A stretch of DNA of 64,000 bases, from contig JAWZYV010012407.1 of the NCBI GenBank assembly GCA_038373885.1, forward strand, positions 276,961 to 340,960, in the 5' to 3' direction. The translations under genes and the position numbers were made by a program. This DNA is from Cheiracanthium punctorium (lineage: Eukaryota; Arthropoda; Arachnida; Araneae; Cheiracanthiidae). Below the pieces are notes generated by a model. It was given only the letters and a program-made list of their open reading frames with translations, ran no database searches and was not told the DNA's origin. Below, piece by piece: positions 1-11,102 of this stretch. Numbering within the stretch: the first letter of the stretch is position 1; each line of letters opens with the position of its first letter.

Positions 1-77
1 TTTTACGCTTGATTCCGACACACACACACAAAAAAAAATTAGTCAAAGTACATTATGTATGGGGTGATAATCATATA

Positions 78-694
78 CAGGGTGTCTACCGCTCCGGAAA
101 ATCCGGAAAGTCTGGAAAAAGCCGGGAAATTGGAAAATGGGTCCGGAAAGTCTGGAAAAAAACAGGAAATTGGGTAATGGGTCCAGAAAGTCTGGAAAAA
201 ACCGGGAAATTGGGTAATGGGTCCAGAAAATTCACCAAAATAATCAATTCTTTTGCTTTTGTGTGCTTTTTTTTTACCCTTTCTTTCTTAGTCAGACTGG
301 AAACCGAAAGCAACTGCAACGCATTTTGGGGACCGCGAAAGCTTCAAGCGATGTTTTGTATAAGGAGGGAAAACTGGGGGCTCATCCATCGTGACGGGAG
401 GGTAAAAGACAAATTAGCTTACTTAGTAACTTATGGCTTAGAACCGTATTTCTGAGAACAGTTAGTTAATTCTATGAGAAAGTGCGACTATTTCTGTTTC
501 TCAATGGATGAAAGCTTAATTCTGTATACTTCAGTTAAAATTGATTTCAAGAAGTTGTACAAAATATGCAAGTATAAAGACAAGGGAGGGGCATTGTGCA
601 ATTTTCCAAAGTAAAATGCATGGGTCAGGAATTTTTTTCCCGGGACCTCCCAAAAGTCAGGAAATTGACTTTTAGAAATTTGGTAGACACCCTG
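78..694. mobile_element. TIR element, CAGGGTGTCTACC family, copy 1
   Basis: The ends are an exact inverted pair, CAGGGTGTCTACC at 78-90 and its complement at 682-694. The flanks share ATA, with a possible 5-bp duplication carrying one mismatch. No transposase is seen. The left part is a short minisatellite (97-225) that gives a spurious open frame. Related copies with the same kind of ends lie at 42514-43350 and 50439-50953. I read this as a non-autonomous DNA transposon; the superfamily is not certain. Confidence 0.75.
97..225. repeat. Minisatellite of about 45 bp inside the element
   Basis: About three imperfect units built on GGTCCGGAAAGTCTGGAAAA followed by a GGAAATTGG-type tail. They translate into a Lys/Gly/Trp-rich open frame that crosses the element end, so I do not regard it as a gene. 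Confidence 0.75.
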
Positions 695-1298
695 ATACAC
701 AATACTGTAGTAGTAACTAAAAGAACTATTTTAAACCAGTGAAATACCATGTTACAATATGGCTGTCTGCACAAGCAGCCATGTTATAATTTTCTTTATT
801 AAATATTTCACAATTACATTTTAAATGTACATATTTAAAGTAGACAACTTTAAAAATCAATTGAAACTTGCAGGAAATCATAAATGAATTTAAATAAATT
901 AAATTAAAAAATAATATGTAAAATAAGGGTTAAGTTTTAATCATTAGGTATTGGAGACTTCAGTAAAGGAATGCTCAGTGAAAGATTGCCATTTAGAAAA
1001 AGGATGAAGATCGAAATTTTCTCCCTGCCTCTGTAAATAAATTTTGAAGACAGAATAATCGGAGATTCGGATCGGATCAGAATTCCGGAGCAAATTAAAA
1101 ATATCCTAGAAACTCCATGGGAAGAGAGTGTAAAATTACCTTATTTCTGGATTACCATGAAAGAAATTGCATATAATGAATGCACATATTTTTCAAATGA
1201 TACTCTCTCTGCATAGTGCTTACAATTAAACTTTCCCTATAAACAGCAGTCAGCTGAAAAGGATGAGAAGATCTCCTCCAAATCTGCACATGGACACT
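695..1298. other. No gene seen
   Basis: AT-rich sequence between two transposons. I found no convincing coding frame or repeat structure. Confidence 0.6.
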
Positions 1299-1306
1299 AC
1301 ATGAGA

Positions 1307-1474
1307 CAAAGGCGGATCCAGGGGAGGGCGCAGGGGGCACGCGCCCCCTCCGAGAAAAATATATTTACACTAAATAAATGGGGCTTTCACCAATATTGAG
1401 TGTTCTTTACGCTAGATAAAATGAGTATTCACGATTTGCGCCCCCTCCGAAAAAAGTTTCTGGATCCGCCCTTG
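1307..1474. mobile_element. hAT-type MITE, 168 bp
   Basis: The terminal repeats are CAAAGGCGGATCCAG and CTGGATCCGCCCTTG. They are flanked by an exact 8-bp duplication ACATGAGA (1299-1306 and 1475-1482), the hAT signature length. The interior carries GCGCCCCCTCCGA-type arms that also pair. It is too short to encode a protein. Confidence 0.88.
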
Positions 1475-1769
1475 ACATGAGATGTGCTTAGGTTTTTTTT
1501 TTTCAAGTTCAGAAAATGTATGCTAAGTGGCATTTTGCAGCAGGTACAACTCTATATTAACCTAACCATTTATAAATGCACTCAAAAACTACTGAACAAA
1601 CATTGAAATGGTGCGTTTATTTTGAATGATACATTTCCAGTGTTAAATTTGCTGTTTTTACAGTTAAAAAATGTATCTCCCTGTTTTATGTATTACTTTA
1701 TCAAAAATGTTCAAATATAATTTTCCATCCTGTCCCATGCATATTATAGATAGAACTTTAGTAGTATAT

Positions 1770-1853
1770 GGCTGGATATCCGGTAGTTATGATTCAGATA
1801 TCCGATGGTATTTTGGATATTGAAAAATCAGCCGGATATCCGTTACATCCCTA
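1770..1853. mobile_element. Partial hAT-like fragment with GGATATCCGG arms
   Basis: GGATATCCGG-type blocks recur in both orientations and the right side ends in CATCCCTA, as in hAT ends of TAGGGATG type. The left end is not preserved. 1483-1769 and 1854-2460 hold no gene that I can see. Confidence 0.4.
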
Positions 1854-2460
1854 ATCAAAATATAACATTTTCCAAGATTGCCTGTGAATTGTACAAAAAT
1901 ATTATACACATTATATACAGCAAACTAAAATTTCATATAATTAGCTCAGGAAATGAGAATGAAACAAGTTAATTACTCACTTTTTTCAATGCCGATTTTC
2001 ACAGGTGGTGTGGCATCATCACAGTACTGCCTAATATTACTACAGTTTAAAACCTACAAAAGGAATATGCAGAGATAGCAATAAAAAGTGATTTGAAAAT
2101 CACGGTATCATCACAGTTATAGATAATAAATAAAAGATATAAGAAATATAGACTACATTGCAAGAATTAAGGTATTTCACATTACCCTGGGAAATTATTA
2201 TATGACAAGAAAGTCAATGAGTGTTGCAAGTTATTTTCAAATTCCATTCATTGAATATCCTTTCCCTTATACCTTCACAATAAACGATATGCAAAGCATA
2301 CTTTTTACTAACATGCAAATACTATTACAGATTTGAGAGGTCTGTTAAAATACAAATATACTATTTATGTTTTGTGCTTACTCTTGCTTGAAGGATTATA
2401 AGATATCTATATATCAGAAGTTTAGCTGTTTCATTTTTTATATATATGATATATAATGTA

Positions 2461-2850
2461 CAGGGTGTCCCAAAAGCATTGACTAAGGCTTTTATTTCTT
2501 TAGTATCGATCATAGACCTATACAAAAAATTACACATTTATGTAAAAAAATGTACAGAATTTTATGGGGATGAAAATAGATGCAAAATTGAAATTTTTAT
2601 ACTGCTCTTACAAAAAAAATATATATAAAACCCCTTTCCAATTGCTAAAATACAGTAATGAATTTATGTACGTAGTTTCAATTGTATTCATATTTCAAAA
2701 AATGTTTAAGAAACTTCTAAAATCAAGTTTTTGGGATATGAAATTTTAACTGAAGGAATTAAACCTCTTTCAAGGAATGTTGATGCCATGCAAATTGTAG
2801 CTGAACCTTTGTCAGGTTTTTCAATTTAACAGTATCGGCCATTCTGAATT
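2461..2850. mobile_element. One-ended mariner/Tc-type fragment
   Basis: It begins TA then CAGGGTGTCCCAAAAG, typical of the terminal repeats of the mariner/IS630-type elements elsewhere in this window. I could not find the matching right end. A TTAA-flanked MITE starts close behind. Short open frames inside are not protein-like. Confidence 0.45.
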
Positions 2851-2856
2851 ATTTAA

Positions 2857-3138
2857 CCCTGGAAGGCTACCTGGGGTACAGGCGCACCCCACATGTCTTT
2901 GTTTTTATCAATACTCTCCGGAGCGCTCTTCACTTCTACTGCCTAGAGTCTAGCTCAAAATAATACTTTGAAATTTTAATTATATTATATTATTGTAGAC
3001 TAAACATAGTCATGTAATGTTTTGCTTTTTTTTTAATAACATTTTTTTTTTACTCTGTAAATAGCATTTTTATTTTGGAGTACAACAGTACCCCGATGTA
3101 GCACTAATATATAAAAGCAGCATGGCAGCATTCCAGGG
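2857..3138. mobile_element. TTAA-flanked piggyBac-type MITE, family A
   Basis: The terminal repeats are CCCTGGAAGGCTACC and the complement of GGCAGCATTCCAGGG. TTAA stands immediately outside both ends (2853-2856 and 3139-3142), as piggyBac insertion produces. The length is 282 bp with no coding sequence. Confidence 0.85.
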
Positions 3139-3142
3139 TTAA

Positions 3143-4309
3143 TTGGCATTCATTACAAGCCGATATTTCACATAGTATCATAGCCGATATTTCACAGTAG
3201 AATTAATCATATTTGAAAATTAAATGATATACTAAGAAAATAGCAGCAACTTTCTAGAAAATACGTTTTTCCTTAAAAAGCTTAAGCATATTTAGTATGC
3301 TTGATAGGATATGTACAATTAAAAACTCTCAACGTACAAACTGCTTTTTGATACAACTTTGAAACATCTTAATATCTCTCGCTATAAAACTTCTACAAAA
3401 ATTCATTTTATATTTATGAATTGAAAGCTGAAAATAAACTATTATTAACAATATTCTTTGATAAAAATTTTTGAACGACAAAAGTTATCCGTGAAAACAA
3501 TTTCAACAAATCTTTGTTTATACAGTTTATATACTTTCAGTACATTCAGGATGACTCGTTCATCAACTCAACTCATCGAGGATGAACGATAAGTGCGTTG
3601 TGTTTCAGTGTGAATGATCGCTAAATAAAAGCTGCATTCTCTCTCGTAGTTTATTCTTTCTTTTTTTAGGATGGCAATGCTAAATATCTTGTTTTGATTT
3701 CCAATAAATTGTTTATTTCGACTGCGGTATATATTTAAGGCCCACTGAAATTAAAATATTAATATTTTCCAGTATCAGAAATTATTATTTTGTACATAAT
3801 ATCTTGAAATATTCGTTTGTATCTGATGAAGTTTCTTCGTTTATAACATATGTTTAAATTATCAGAAATCGACCACTTTCTTTAATGTAGAGCTATTCTT
3901 GAAACTCCCCTGTTCATTTGTTCCCATAAAAAACAGCTATTCTTTGAAATATTTATTGAATATGCCCAAAATATGTTTTGATTTTGTTTTGGTTCTAAGT
4001 ATAAATTACACTTTATGTGCACTCAATATCCCAGTTTATTATACACAGCTGAAAAATTTCTTCGCCTAGTAGTAGTCTGAAAAAAAAAAATAAATAAATA
4101 AATAAAATAAATAAATAAAAATAAATAGAAGGCAATAAGCTTTAATAAAACTATATTAAATTAAAGTTTGAATGAAGTATGACATGTTGAATGTTCTTTA
4201 GAATATTGTGCCTCTGAAAATCATACTAATGTTAAAAATTTGAAAGTTTGCTGTGTTTGGATGTTTTATTATTCAATCGTACGAAAACGGGTGAACGGAT
4301 TTGGGTAAC
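3143..4309. other. Gene-free stretch with AAAT microsatellite
   Basis: No coding frame or TIR pair was recognised. An (AAAT)n-type microsatellite lies at about 4081-4128. Confidence 0.6.
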
Positions 4310-4455
4310 ATTTAGAATTAAAATAACTTATCTCCTAGATTAACATATAGGCTACCTTTCATGCATATACCATAAACAGTTCTTTTACAGAGACACTCAA
4401 AAGAATTCTAATACATTACATTCTATGGGAATCTCTGTAACTGCTGAAGGGCAAT
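4310..4455. repeat. Single unit of a ~150-bp satellite-like repeat
   Basis: This resembles one unit of the tandem array at 9060-9850. It contains the same blocks: GGCTACCTTTCATGCATAT, then TTCTTTTACAG, then AAAAGAATTCTAATACATTA and CTATGGG. Confidence 0.65.
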
Positions 4456-4560
4456 TTCATATGAACATGCCAAGGTGTCCACCTGCAACTATAAAGTCGA
4501 CTTTGGCTACTAATTCAAAGATAAGATGACGTGGTCGACTTTTTTTTAATAAAAAATGTC

Positions 4561-5397
4561 GGTACTTGTGTATTATACCGTCGACATACCAAGCAAAGAG
4601 ATTACTCTCCAAGGGTTGGTACTCTGCTATTGTGCACGTGATAATGTGCATCAAAATACCGTATGTTCTGCTATGGATAAAATGATTCGTTTTTCTTTTA
4701 AAATTTATAAATTTTTTATGTGTGCGGCTAATTTTTAAAGTTGATTTATGACTTAACAAAAATTAAGCATTGCAATGGGAATAATATGAAAAGTGTGTGT
4801 TATTAACTGCGGAGTTTGCATTAAGCGGAACTGTTATGTGTAGGCCACAAAGGTGCCGTTTGATGAACTGCATTTGTGTTGTACTTATTTTAAAATGTTT
4901 GTGTGTATTTTTAAAAAAATGTTTTGTATGTCTTGACAGAATTTAAATATTTATTAAATAGCTTTATGTTTATAATACACCAATATTTTTGTGTTTTATA
5001 AATTGGGTATTTTATTTAACTAGAGGCGTGATGTCAGTACTTTATGTAGGTGCTATTTTAGAATAGTATGTTGGTGTTTAAGTTAAATATGAATGACTTT
5101 ATTTCATTTGAATTATTTTCTGGTTTCCAGAGAAAACTACATATTCGTTGCTGCAAAATGTTGAACTGATTATCTATCTTAATATAAATGTATGAACCCC
5201 TTTTATATATTTATTGCTTTAAATCTGTGTACACGTGCAAATAAAGAAGGCAGTATCTATTGGTTTTTGTTTTTATGGTAACTCGGGTTGTATGTAAATA
5301 TTTGACCAGAAGTATTTTAAGTTAACCCTACCTTAGCGACACCAACTAAGTGAAAAAAATTTTGGCATAAATGTCGACGGTATAATACACAAGTACC
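4561..5397. mobile_element. 837-bp TIR element with perfect 27-bp ends and exact 8-bp duplication
   Basis: Bases 4561-4587 are the exact reverse complement of 5371-5397 (27 of 27). The element begins GGTACTTGTG. AAAATGTC stands directly outside both ends (4553-4560 and 5398-5405). GG-initial ends with an 8-bp duplication are compatible with Merlin or P-type transposons, and hAT is possible. I see no transposase. The perfect ends suggest recent mobility. Confidence 0.9.
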
Positions 5398-6313
5398 AAA
5401 ATGTCATTTTCATACTACAGTCAACTCCGGTTATAGTGAATCCTTTGGAATCCATCAAATTTCGTTCACTAAAACCGATGTTCCGATTTCCGATAACAAT
5501 AAATACTAGAAAATAGAATTTTATATAAGTACTGAATGTTTATTAAGTAAATCAAACATAATTGATTGCATTTATGGCTCTAGAACTAGCTGTTAAGTAA
5601 AATAAACACAATTAATCACAGTTATGGAAATAATGGGCATTCCCATTCAGTTAGCAAAAGGTTCTGTCATTTTTAACCTGTCATATTGTATTGAGACTGG
5701 AAAATGAAATCGTCCGAGGTCAATAGAGCAAAATTTCAGCTATTGGTTCACTTTCTACAGTAGCCCCTCATTATATCGCGCTTGTCGGGAGACATGAAAA
5801 ATGTGCAATATAACAGGCAGAGCTGGGGGAGTCATGATGTTTGATAAGATGAAATTTTAGGTACTTACATATTATCCCAGCAGTCCACCAAGGCGAGCGA
5901 TTTTTCACCAAGATAAATACCGGACGCATGAAATTATTGATAGTTCCCGGTACGATTGGCAACAGTTTTCTGGCACATTTTCCAAAAAAATAATTTGGCA
6001 GGAATGACTGCCGGGATATTACGTAAGTACCAAATTTTACTTTTATGATCACATGCAGTTAAACAATAATTAAATTAATAGTATAAGTACTGTCATTGAA
6101 AGATAATCACTTAAACAATAAATGAAGAAGTTTAATTTCCTTTTTTAATTTGTGCTCAAATACGCATTTCATTTCCTGCTGAAGAAACTATCCAAAGTCA
6201 TCTTGATTTGATTTTTCTCTCATAATGTGTTTTTCAGCTAACATCAGTGAGCAAAAATTTATTAATTGTATCTCTTTTGTGTGGATGAAGTTATATTTTT
6301 CAAGTGTACTTAC

Positions 6314-6839
6314 TAGAGATGAGTTCGGGCTCATTTTTTGAAGCCCGAGCCCGAGGACTTTTAATCCGAGCCCACCCGAGCCCAAGCAATATTATTTAAG
6401 TCAGATCCCGAGCCTGAAATTTCAGCTAAAGATAAAAAAAATTCAATTACTTCATTGATAGAATATAATAAATTTTGTTGTTTGTGCAAATTAAAGACAA
6501 ATAGAGTTGCAAACTCCCAATGCACTATCTAATTCTTTGTATCCATCCTTTATCAAAAAATGTTGGATCTCATGACTAAGGAATATAAACCGCCGTTCTA
6601 AAATACCCAAAGAGCTTCACGCACCTTCTAGGCGCCCGTACCGCTATTTTTATTTGTTTATTTATTTATTTATTATAAGTACTTTTATTTTCCTCATGAA
6701 TCACTTTTTAAAATCTATTTCAAGCAGTATGTTCAATAAAGGAGAAATTTTTCACGAGCCTGAGCTCGAACACAATTGTGAATTACAGAGCCCGAGCCCG
6801 GTTCAGGCCCGGGCTCGGGCTGAGCCTGTCTCATCTCTA
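6314..6839. mobile_element. hAT MITE rich in GCCCGAGC, copy 1
   Basis: The terminal repeats are TAGAGATGAG and CTCATCTCTA, with an exact 8-bp duplication GTACTTAC (6306-6313, 6840-6847). The subterminal regions are dense in alternating GAGCCCGAGC/GGGCTCGGG blocks. A second copy lies at 17986-18346. Confidence 0.93.
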
Positions 6840-6934
6840 GTACTTACTCTTCTCATGTAAAGTAAAAGAGTACAGAAAGAAAAATTGATGGTTCCCAGAA
6901 ATACATCATATCGTATTCAATTCATACATCAATC

Positions 6935-7025
6935 GTATTTTAATAAAAATTTAGTATATACTCTGTTATATAATGCATGAAGTTTTTTAATATATCATTT
7001 TATTAATTCTTTCTTAAATGAAGCT
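6935..7025. repeat. 91-bp exact duplicate, copy A
   Basis: Identical over all 91 bases to 7582-7672 in the same orientation. This copy sits inside the inner pogo-like element. Confidence 0.95.
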
Positions 7026-7448
7026 GAATTTGATGTATGTCCCATAGAAAGAGCGTGATATATCTGAATGAGCGATATATCGAGACACATTATAACAAGG
7101 GGTTACTGTGCCCTGCTTTTGTTAATGAATGCTTTTAAAGGGTAGGATACATTACAGCATTGAAAAAATTATGACCCTTCCCCCCTTGTTTGGTATAAGT
7201 ATGTTAGCCTAGACACTAGCTATTCACCTGTATTTTGGAACAGGTGGTTGATAATCTTTCTCTCTACTCAAACACAAAAGAAACACTCTTCATAGGAATC
7301 GAACAACATTACCTCCACTGTCCAGAAATTTTTAAGTTCACTATAACTGAAGTCATGGTTCACTAGAACCAAAAAATGCTATCTACATTTCGAATGTATG
7401 TGAATCAGGACTGTGGGAAGGTGTTCACTATATGCAGAGTTGACTGTA

Positions 7449-7850
7449 TTTTCAAGTTTTTGCTACTTGTACCTTACTCCAGGCGACTAATTTGAAAATC
7501 TGATTTTTTTTTTTTTTCTTAACTCACCTTTCTTTTTAAATGTCCAACTGGTCATTCAACAAAACATTCTCATCTATTTTTGTATTTTAATAAAAATTTA
7601 GTATATACTCTGTTATATAATGCATGAAGTTTTTTAATATATCATTTTATTAATTCTTTCTTAAATGAAGCTAAATAGGATGTATTTAGCTTTATATTTA
7701 TTTCTTAACTACAAAATCATGCAAAAATACTACTATTTTGGCAACTAAAATGAAGAAAATGGCTACTAAACTGGCGATTTTTTTATGTCAATGAGGCTAC
7801 TAATGATACTGTTTTTGTTTCCTGATACTGGTGGACACTCTGACATGGAC
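7449..7850. repeat. Interspersed repeat, inverted relative to 53316-53774
   Basis: Diverged blocks (GCTACTTGTACCTTA, GGCGACTAATTTGAAAATC, CATTCTCATCTATTTTT, ACTATTTTGGCAACTA) recur in reverse order and complement at 53330-53760. It is an old family with two copies here. The 91-bp segment 7582-7672 belongs to it. Confidence 0.65.
7582..7672. repeat. 91-bp exact duplicate, copy B
   Basis: Identical to 6935-7025. The aligned part of the diverged repeat near 53.5 kb has a corresponding segment, so this position looks like the original and 6935-7025 the newer copy. Confidence 0.95.
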
Positions 7851-7963
7851 ATGACCATTAAAAAATGATTTTTATTTTTTAATGAATTGTGTGAGAAATT
7901 ATTCTGAATTGTTGTAGTGTTTAACATAAGTTGAAAAACACTCAAAAAACTGGTGTTAAACGA

Positions 7964-8059
7964 TAAAGTAATTAAAAAACTTTGTAAAAAACACACATAA
8001 GAAGTAAAATTAATTTTACTTCTTATGTGTGTTTTTTACAAAGTTTTTTAATTACTTTA
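7964..8059. repeat. Perfect 96-bp palindrome
   Basis: Two 48-base arms are exact complements with no spacer, centred between 8011 and 8012. The pairing stops at 7963/8060. The arms include ACACACATAAGAAGTAAAA and its complement. No target duplication was found around it. Confidence 0.95.
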
Positions 8060-8526
8060 ACATAAGTTACCACTCGCTTATATTTTAACTCAATAATCAA
8101 TTTCATAAAATATCCCATACAAAACTAAATGATATTTTGTAATAAGAAAGATGCGTACAAACTACTAATAAAAATTATAACATTTAAGATGTAGAATTTT
8201 AGCAGAAATACAACTTTAACTTTTCTGTTCGTGATTCAATGTCTTCTTTTTGGTATTATGAGTTACCAAGCAATTTTAATTAATGTTTCAAAAAATTATT
8301 AATAATAAGATTTTTAATGACTTATTGAAAAAAAAAGAAAACAATTTGTAGTCAGCACGAATTTTGTTGTTTGCATGAATTCGAAAGAAAATAAATGTAT
8401 TTTTTATTATTACACCATATTTAAAAATGCAATTTTGGCACCTTCAATATATATCCTACCCTGTTTTTTGGCACCAAACATGCCGTTTTTCACCTCACAC
8501 TTCCACCACATTTTCTGCAAATCATA

Positions 8527-8808
8527 TCACTCTTCAATAACCCTGTGTCTTAAAAAAGAATAAATAAACAAAAAATCCATAAATAAATCCTGTTTGACCA
8601 ACAAATAACTCATAACAAAAATTATATTGACTACACCTTCCTTCCCGTACGTGGGTTTGTTAGCCGGCAACTTTAACGCTAAATTCTGCTCAAAAATCCC
8701 TTGAAACTTCTCCACCACACTACTAACACTTGGATAATTACTTGCATAATTAAAAGCCATCTTTGAAACATAAAATCCCCAAAACTCAATCAAAATATCA
8801 TAGTACAT
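8527..8808 (-). CDS. Possible short coding fragment, unrecognised
   Basis: This 93-codon open frame is longer than expected by chance in such AT-rich DNA and is not built from a simple repeat. The N-terminal two thirds has mixed, protein-like composition (for example EKFQGIFEQNLALKLPANKP). The last 30 residues are very Phe/Leu/Ile-rich and may be non-coding. An in-frame stop lies four codons upstream of the first Met. I do not recognise a family. It could be an exon with a donor near the GGAAG-GTGTAG step, a retrocopy relic, or chance. It lies in a gene-free stretch, with satellite repeats following at 9060. Confidence 0.2.
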   Translation of the reverse strand: MYYDILIEFWGFYVSKMAFNYASNYPSVSSVVEKFQGIFEQNLALKLPANKPTYGKEGVVNIIFVMSYLLVKQDLFMDFLFIYSFLRHRVIEE

Positions 8809-9059
8809 TCTTAAACCTTATACCAAGCACGGCGACAACAGAAATGGGAGTCTACACATATTTTCTTGACTCAGGCCTATCTGGACTCTTAATTGACTGT
8901 CCAGAAAGGTTGCCCTAAATAACTTCCCTGCAATGTCGCCAAACCAACACGATAGGGTTACACAATAAACTATTCATTGTCAATTTTAGTTCAAAAAAAT
9001 GTAGGATGTATATTGAAGCTTACCCACAATTTAAAAAAAAAATGTAGCATGGGTTCTGT

Positions 9060-9850
9060 GGAATCACCCAGAACTGATTCCAAACTTTTTTCACTTACAG
9101 AGAGCTACACTATTCCTGAGTAATATAGGCTACCTTTAATGCATGTATCACTTAGCTCTTTTGTAGAGACACTTATAAGAATACATTATGCTCTATGGGC
9201 ATATCTGTAACTATTGAATTGATTGTAAAGATTTTTTCACTGATAGAAAGCTACTGAGTAACATAAGCTAAAATTCATGCATATAGCATAAATAGTTTAT
9301 CTAATACATTAATAGAATTCTTATACATTACACTCTATGGGCATTCCTCTAACTACTGAACTGATTTTAAAACTTTTTCACTGATAGAAAGCTACGCTAC
9401 TCCTGAGCATTATAGCTATCTTTTGTGCATATATCGTGAATAGTTCTTTTACAGGAACATTCAAAAGAATTCTAATAGATTATGCTATAAGGACATCTCT
9501 AACTATTGAACTGAATCTAAAGATTATTTCACCAATAGAAATCTTCCCTATACCTGAGTAACATAGGCTGTAATTCATACATGTAGCATAAATAACTCTT
9601 TTATGGGGATACTCAAAAGAATTCCAATATACAATATTGTCTATGAGCATCTCTATAACTACTGATCATATTCTAAAACTTTTTTCACTGATAAAAAGCT
9701 ACCTTGTTCTTGAATAGTATAGGCTGACTTTCCTGCCTATATCACATATACTTATTTTACAGGGACACTCATAAGAACTACTTTTTACGCATCTTTGTAA
9801 CTGTTCAATCAATTCTAAAGATGTTTTCATTGATAGAAAGCAAATAAAAA
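9060..9850. repeat. Tandem array of a ~150-bp repeat, about five units
   Basis: Units are marked by GAGTAACATAGGCT-like blocks near 9117, 9253, 9404, 9551 and 9709 (spacing about 136-158). Each is followed by a CATGCATAT-like block, TTTACAGGGACACTCAAAAG and CTATGGGCAT. Units are diverged. One isolated unit lies at 4310-4455. Confidence 0.75.
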
Positions 9851-10869
9851 ATAAGTAATATTTAAATACAGCCATTTTTGTCTACAGCAAAAGTATCATC
9901 AGACTATTTTTTTTTTTTTGTTATTCACACGTTTAATTTCTCTGTGGACCCAATTCTAAAGCCAACATAGATGAAGTCGCTGGTGGAAGCTCGTGTAGTA
10001 ATAATAATAAACTTTCATATTCATACAAAACTTCCATACTCAATACAACTCTTTAAAAATCTCACTTTTTTAATTGTTCACTTGTATTACTGGACAACTG
10101 AATCATACACATTGGTGACCCATCTTTTGGTGTAATGACTATTTACTCTTACTATAATATACATCTTAGACTCAATTTTCCAAATTCCCTCTTTTCGTGT
10201 AAAAGAAGATTTTTTTTTCATTATTATTCCTTTATTATTGATTTTTTTTTCCAGGTGTAATTTGTCAGAGCAAAATTGAATCAACTTTACATGGCACTCT
10301 GTCCCAAACTAAAAGATATAGTGCATTTTATTTTATGTATCCATTATGAATTTTATCTATCTAATGTGAATATTACTGTAGACAGGCTCAAAATACATTG
10401 AATTAATAGGAATTGTATTGGGACCAAAGAAAATAGCATTGGAGGCAGTATTGTTATACTCAGATTTCCCTGTGTTAGACTACACTGATGTGTTATAGTG
10501 CTTATTTTAACCACTTTTCCAAAAGGAACATGTGTATTTTTCAGATCTGCAGGCTTCCAGGACTCACTTTTACAGTTCTGCTTTAAATGTTTTGGTATTT
10601 TCTTATGATGTTGAAAAATTCGGCAAGGGACTTTGTCCTTGGGCTCTACAATTTTAGCCCAAGTTGGAGCAATTCTTGGGTAATACAGGTGCTCAAAGAA
10701 GTTTTTTTTAAATTCTCAAATGTAGCTTGAACTTGCACTGTAAATTTCATTGCTTGCATTCAAAACATTTGGCAAATTATAATGTTCAGATTTCAAAGTG
10801 AGAATTATGAAATATGTGCAGTCATGTACATGTATAACCTAATTCCTTCCCTTTCTTTTTTTTTTTCAG
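9851..10869 (+). other. Intronic stretch before the first zinc-finger exon
   Basis: No exon or recognised repeat. It ends in a pyrimidine tract and CAG acceptor at 10851-10869, directly before the first zinc-finger exon. A promoter for the gene was not found; the shared 5' exons must lie left of the window. Confidence 0.55.
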
Positions 10870-11102
10870 ATATTTCACTTGCACTTAGATTATCTGATTT
10901 TACTGACACTCTCCAGTGTCCATATTGTGGTAAAATATTATCAAGAATGCAAACTCTTAAAAGACATATAGAAAAACATTCAGGAATTAAAAAATGTTAT
11001 AAATGTCATTTGTGTGATCATGTGTTTACTTGGAAAGATAGCTTGAACTTGCACGTCAAGCGTAAACATTCTTCTGAGACACAAGCATCATCAGTACTTT
11101 AG
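10870..11102 (+). CDS. Alternative terminal exon 1, two C2H2 zinc fingers
   Basis: The exon follows a T-rich tract ending CAG at 10869 and opens in phase 1: its first two bases complete an Asp codon if the upstream exon ends in G. About 16 residues precede finger 1 (C-PY-C, 12 residues, H-x3-H). Finger 2 is C-HL-C, FTWKDSL, H-x4-H. The predicted base-contact positions (-1, 2, 3, 6) are R,Q,T,R in finger 1 and W,D,S,L in finger 2. A short Ser/Glu tail leads to TAG. AATAAA lies about 150 bases downstream. Known lola- and tramtrack-type genes splice one such C-terminal pair onto a shared BTB exon to change DNA specificity in the nucleus. The gene identity is inferred from this layout, since the BTB exon is not in the window. 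Confidence 0.9.

Larger units (their letters stand above)
5758..7108. mobile_element. Inner pogo-like element
   Basis: The left end CAGTAGCCCCTCATTATA and the right end, complement of CAGTAACCCCTTGTTATA, match well. TA precedes the left end but the right flank is TG, so the duplication is mutated or the border is slightly off. It is interrupted by the hAT MITE at 6314-6839. Confidence 0.65.
5418..7446. mobile_element. Outer pogo/Tigger-like element hosting nested insertions
   Basis: The left end CAGTCAACTCCGGTTATAG and the right end, complement of CAGTCAACTCTGCATATAG, form inverted repeats. TA flanks both sides (5416-5417, 7447-7448). This is the terminal style and target of pogo/Tigger elements. 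Much of the interior is later insertions (5758-7108, 6314-6839). No transposase survives. Confidence 0.75.

Noticed and set aside
9..455. 148-codon open frame at the left edge
   Set aside because: It runs across a transposon terminal repeat and is built from a 45-bp minisatellite (repeated GKSGK/ESLEKTGK words).
9060..9850. CRISPR-like array
   Set aside because: Repeat units are about 150 bp, diverged and without regular spacers; the window is eukaryotic.
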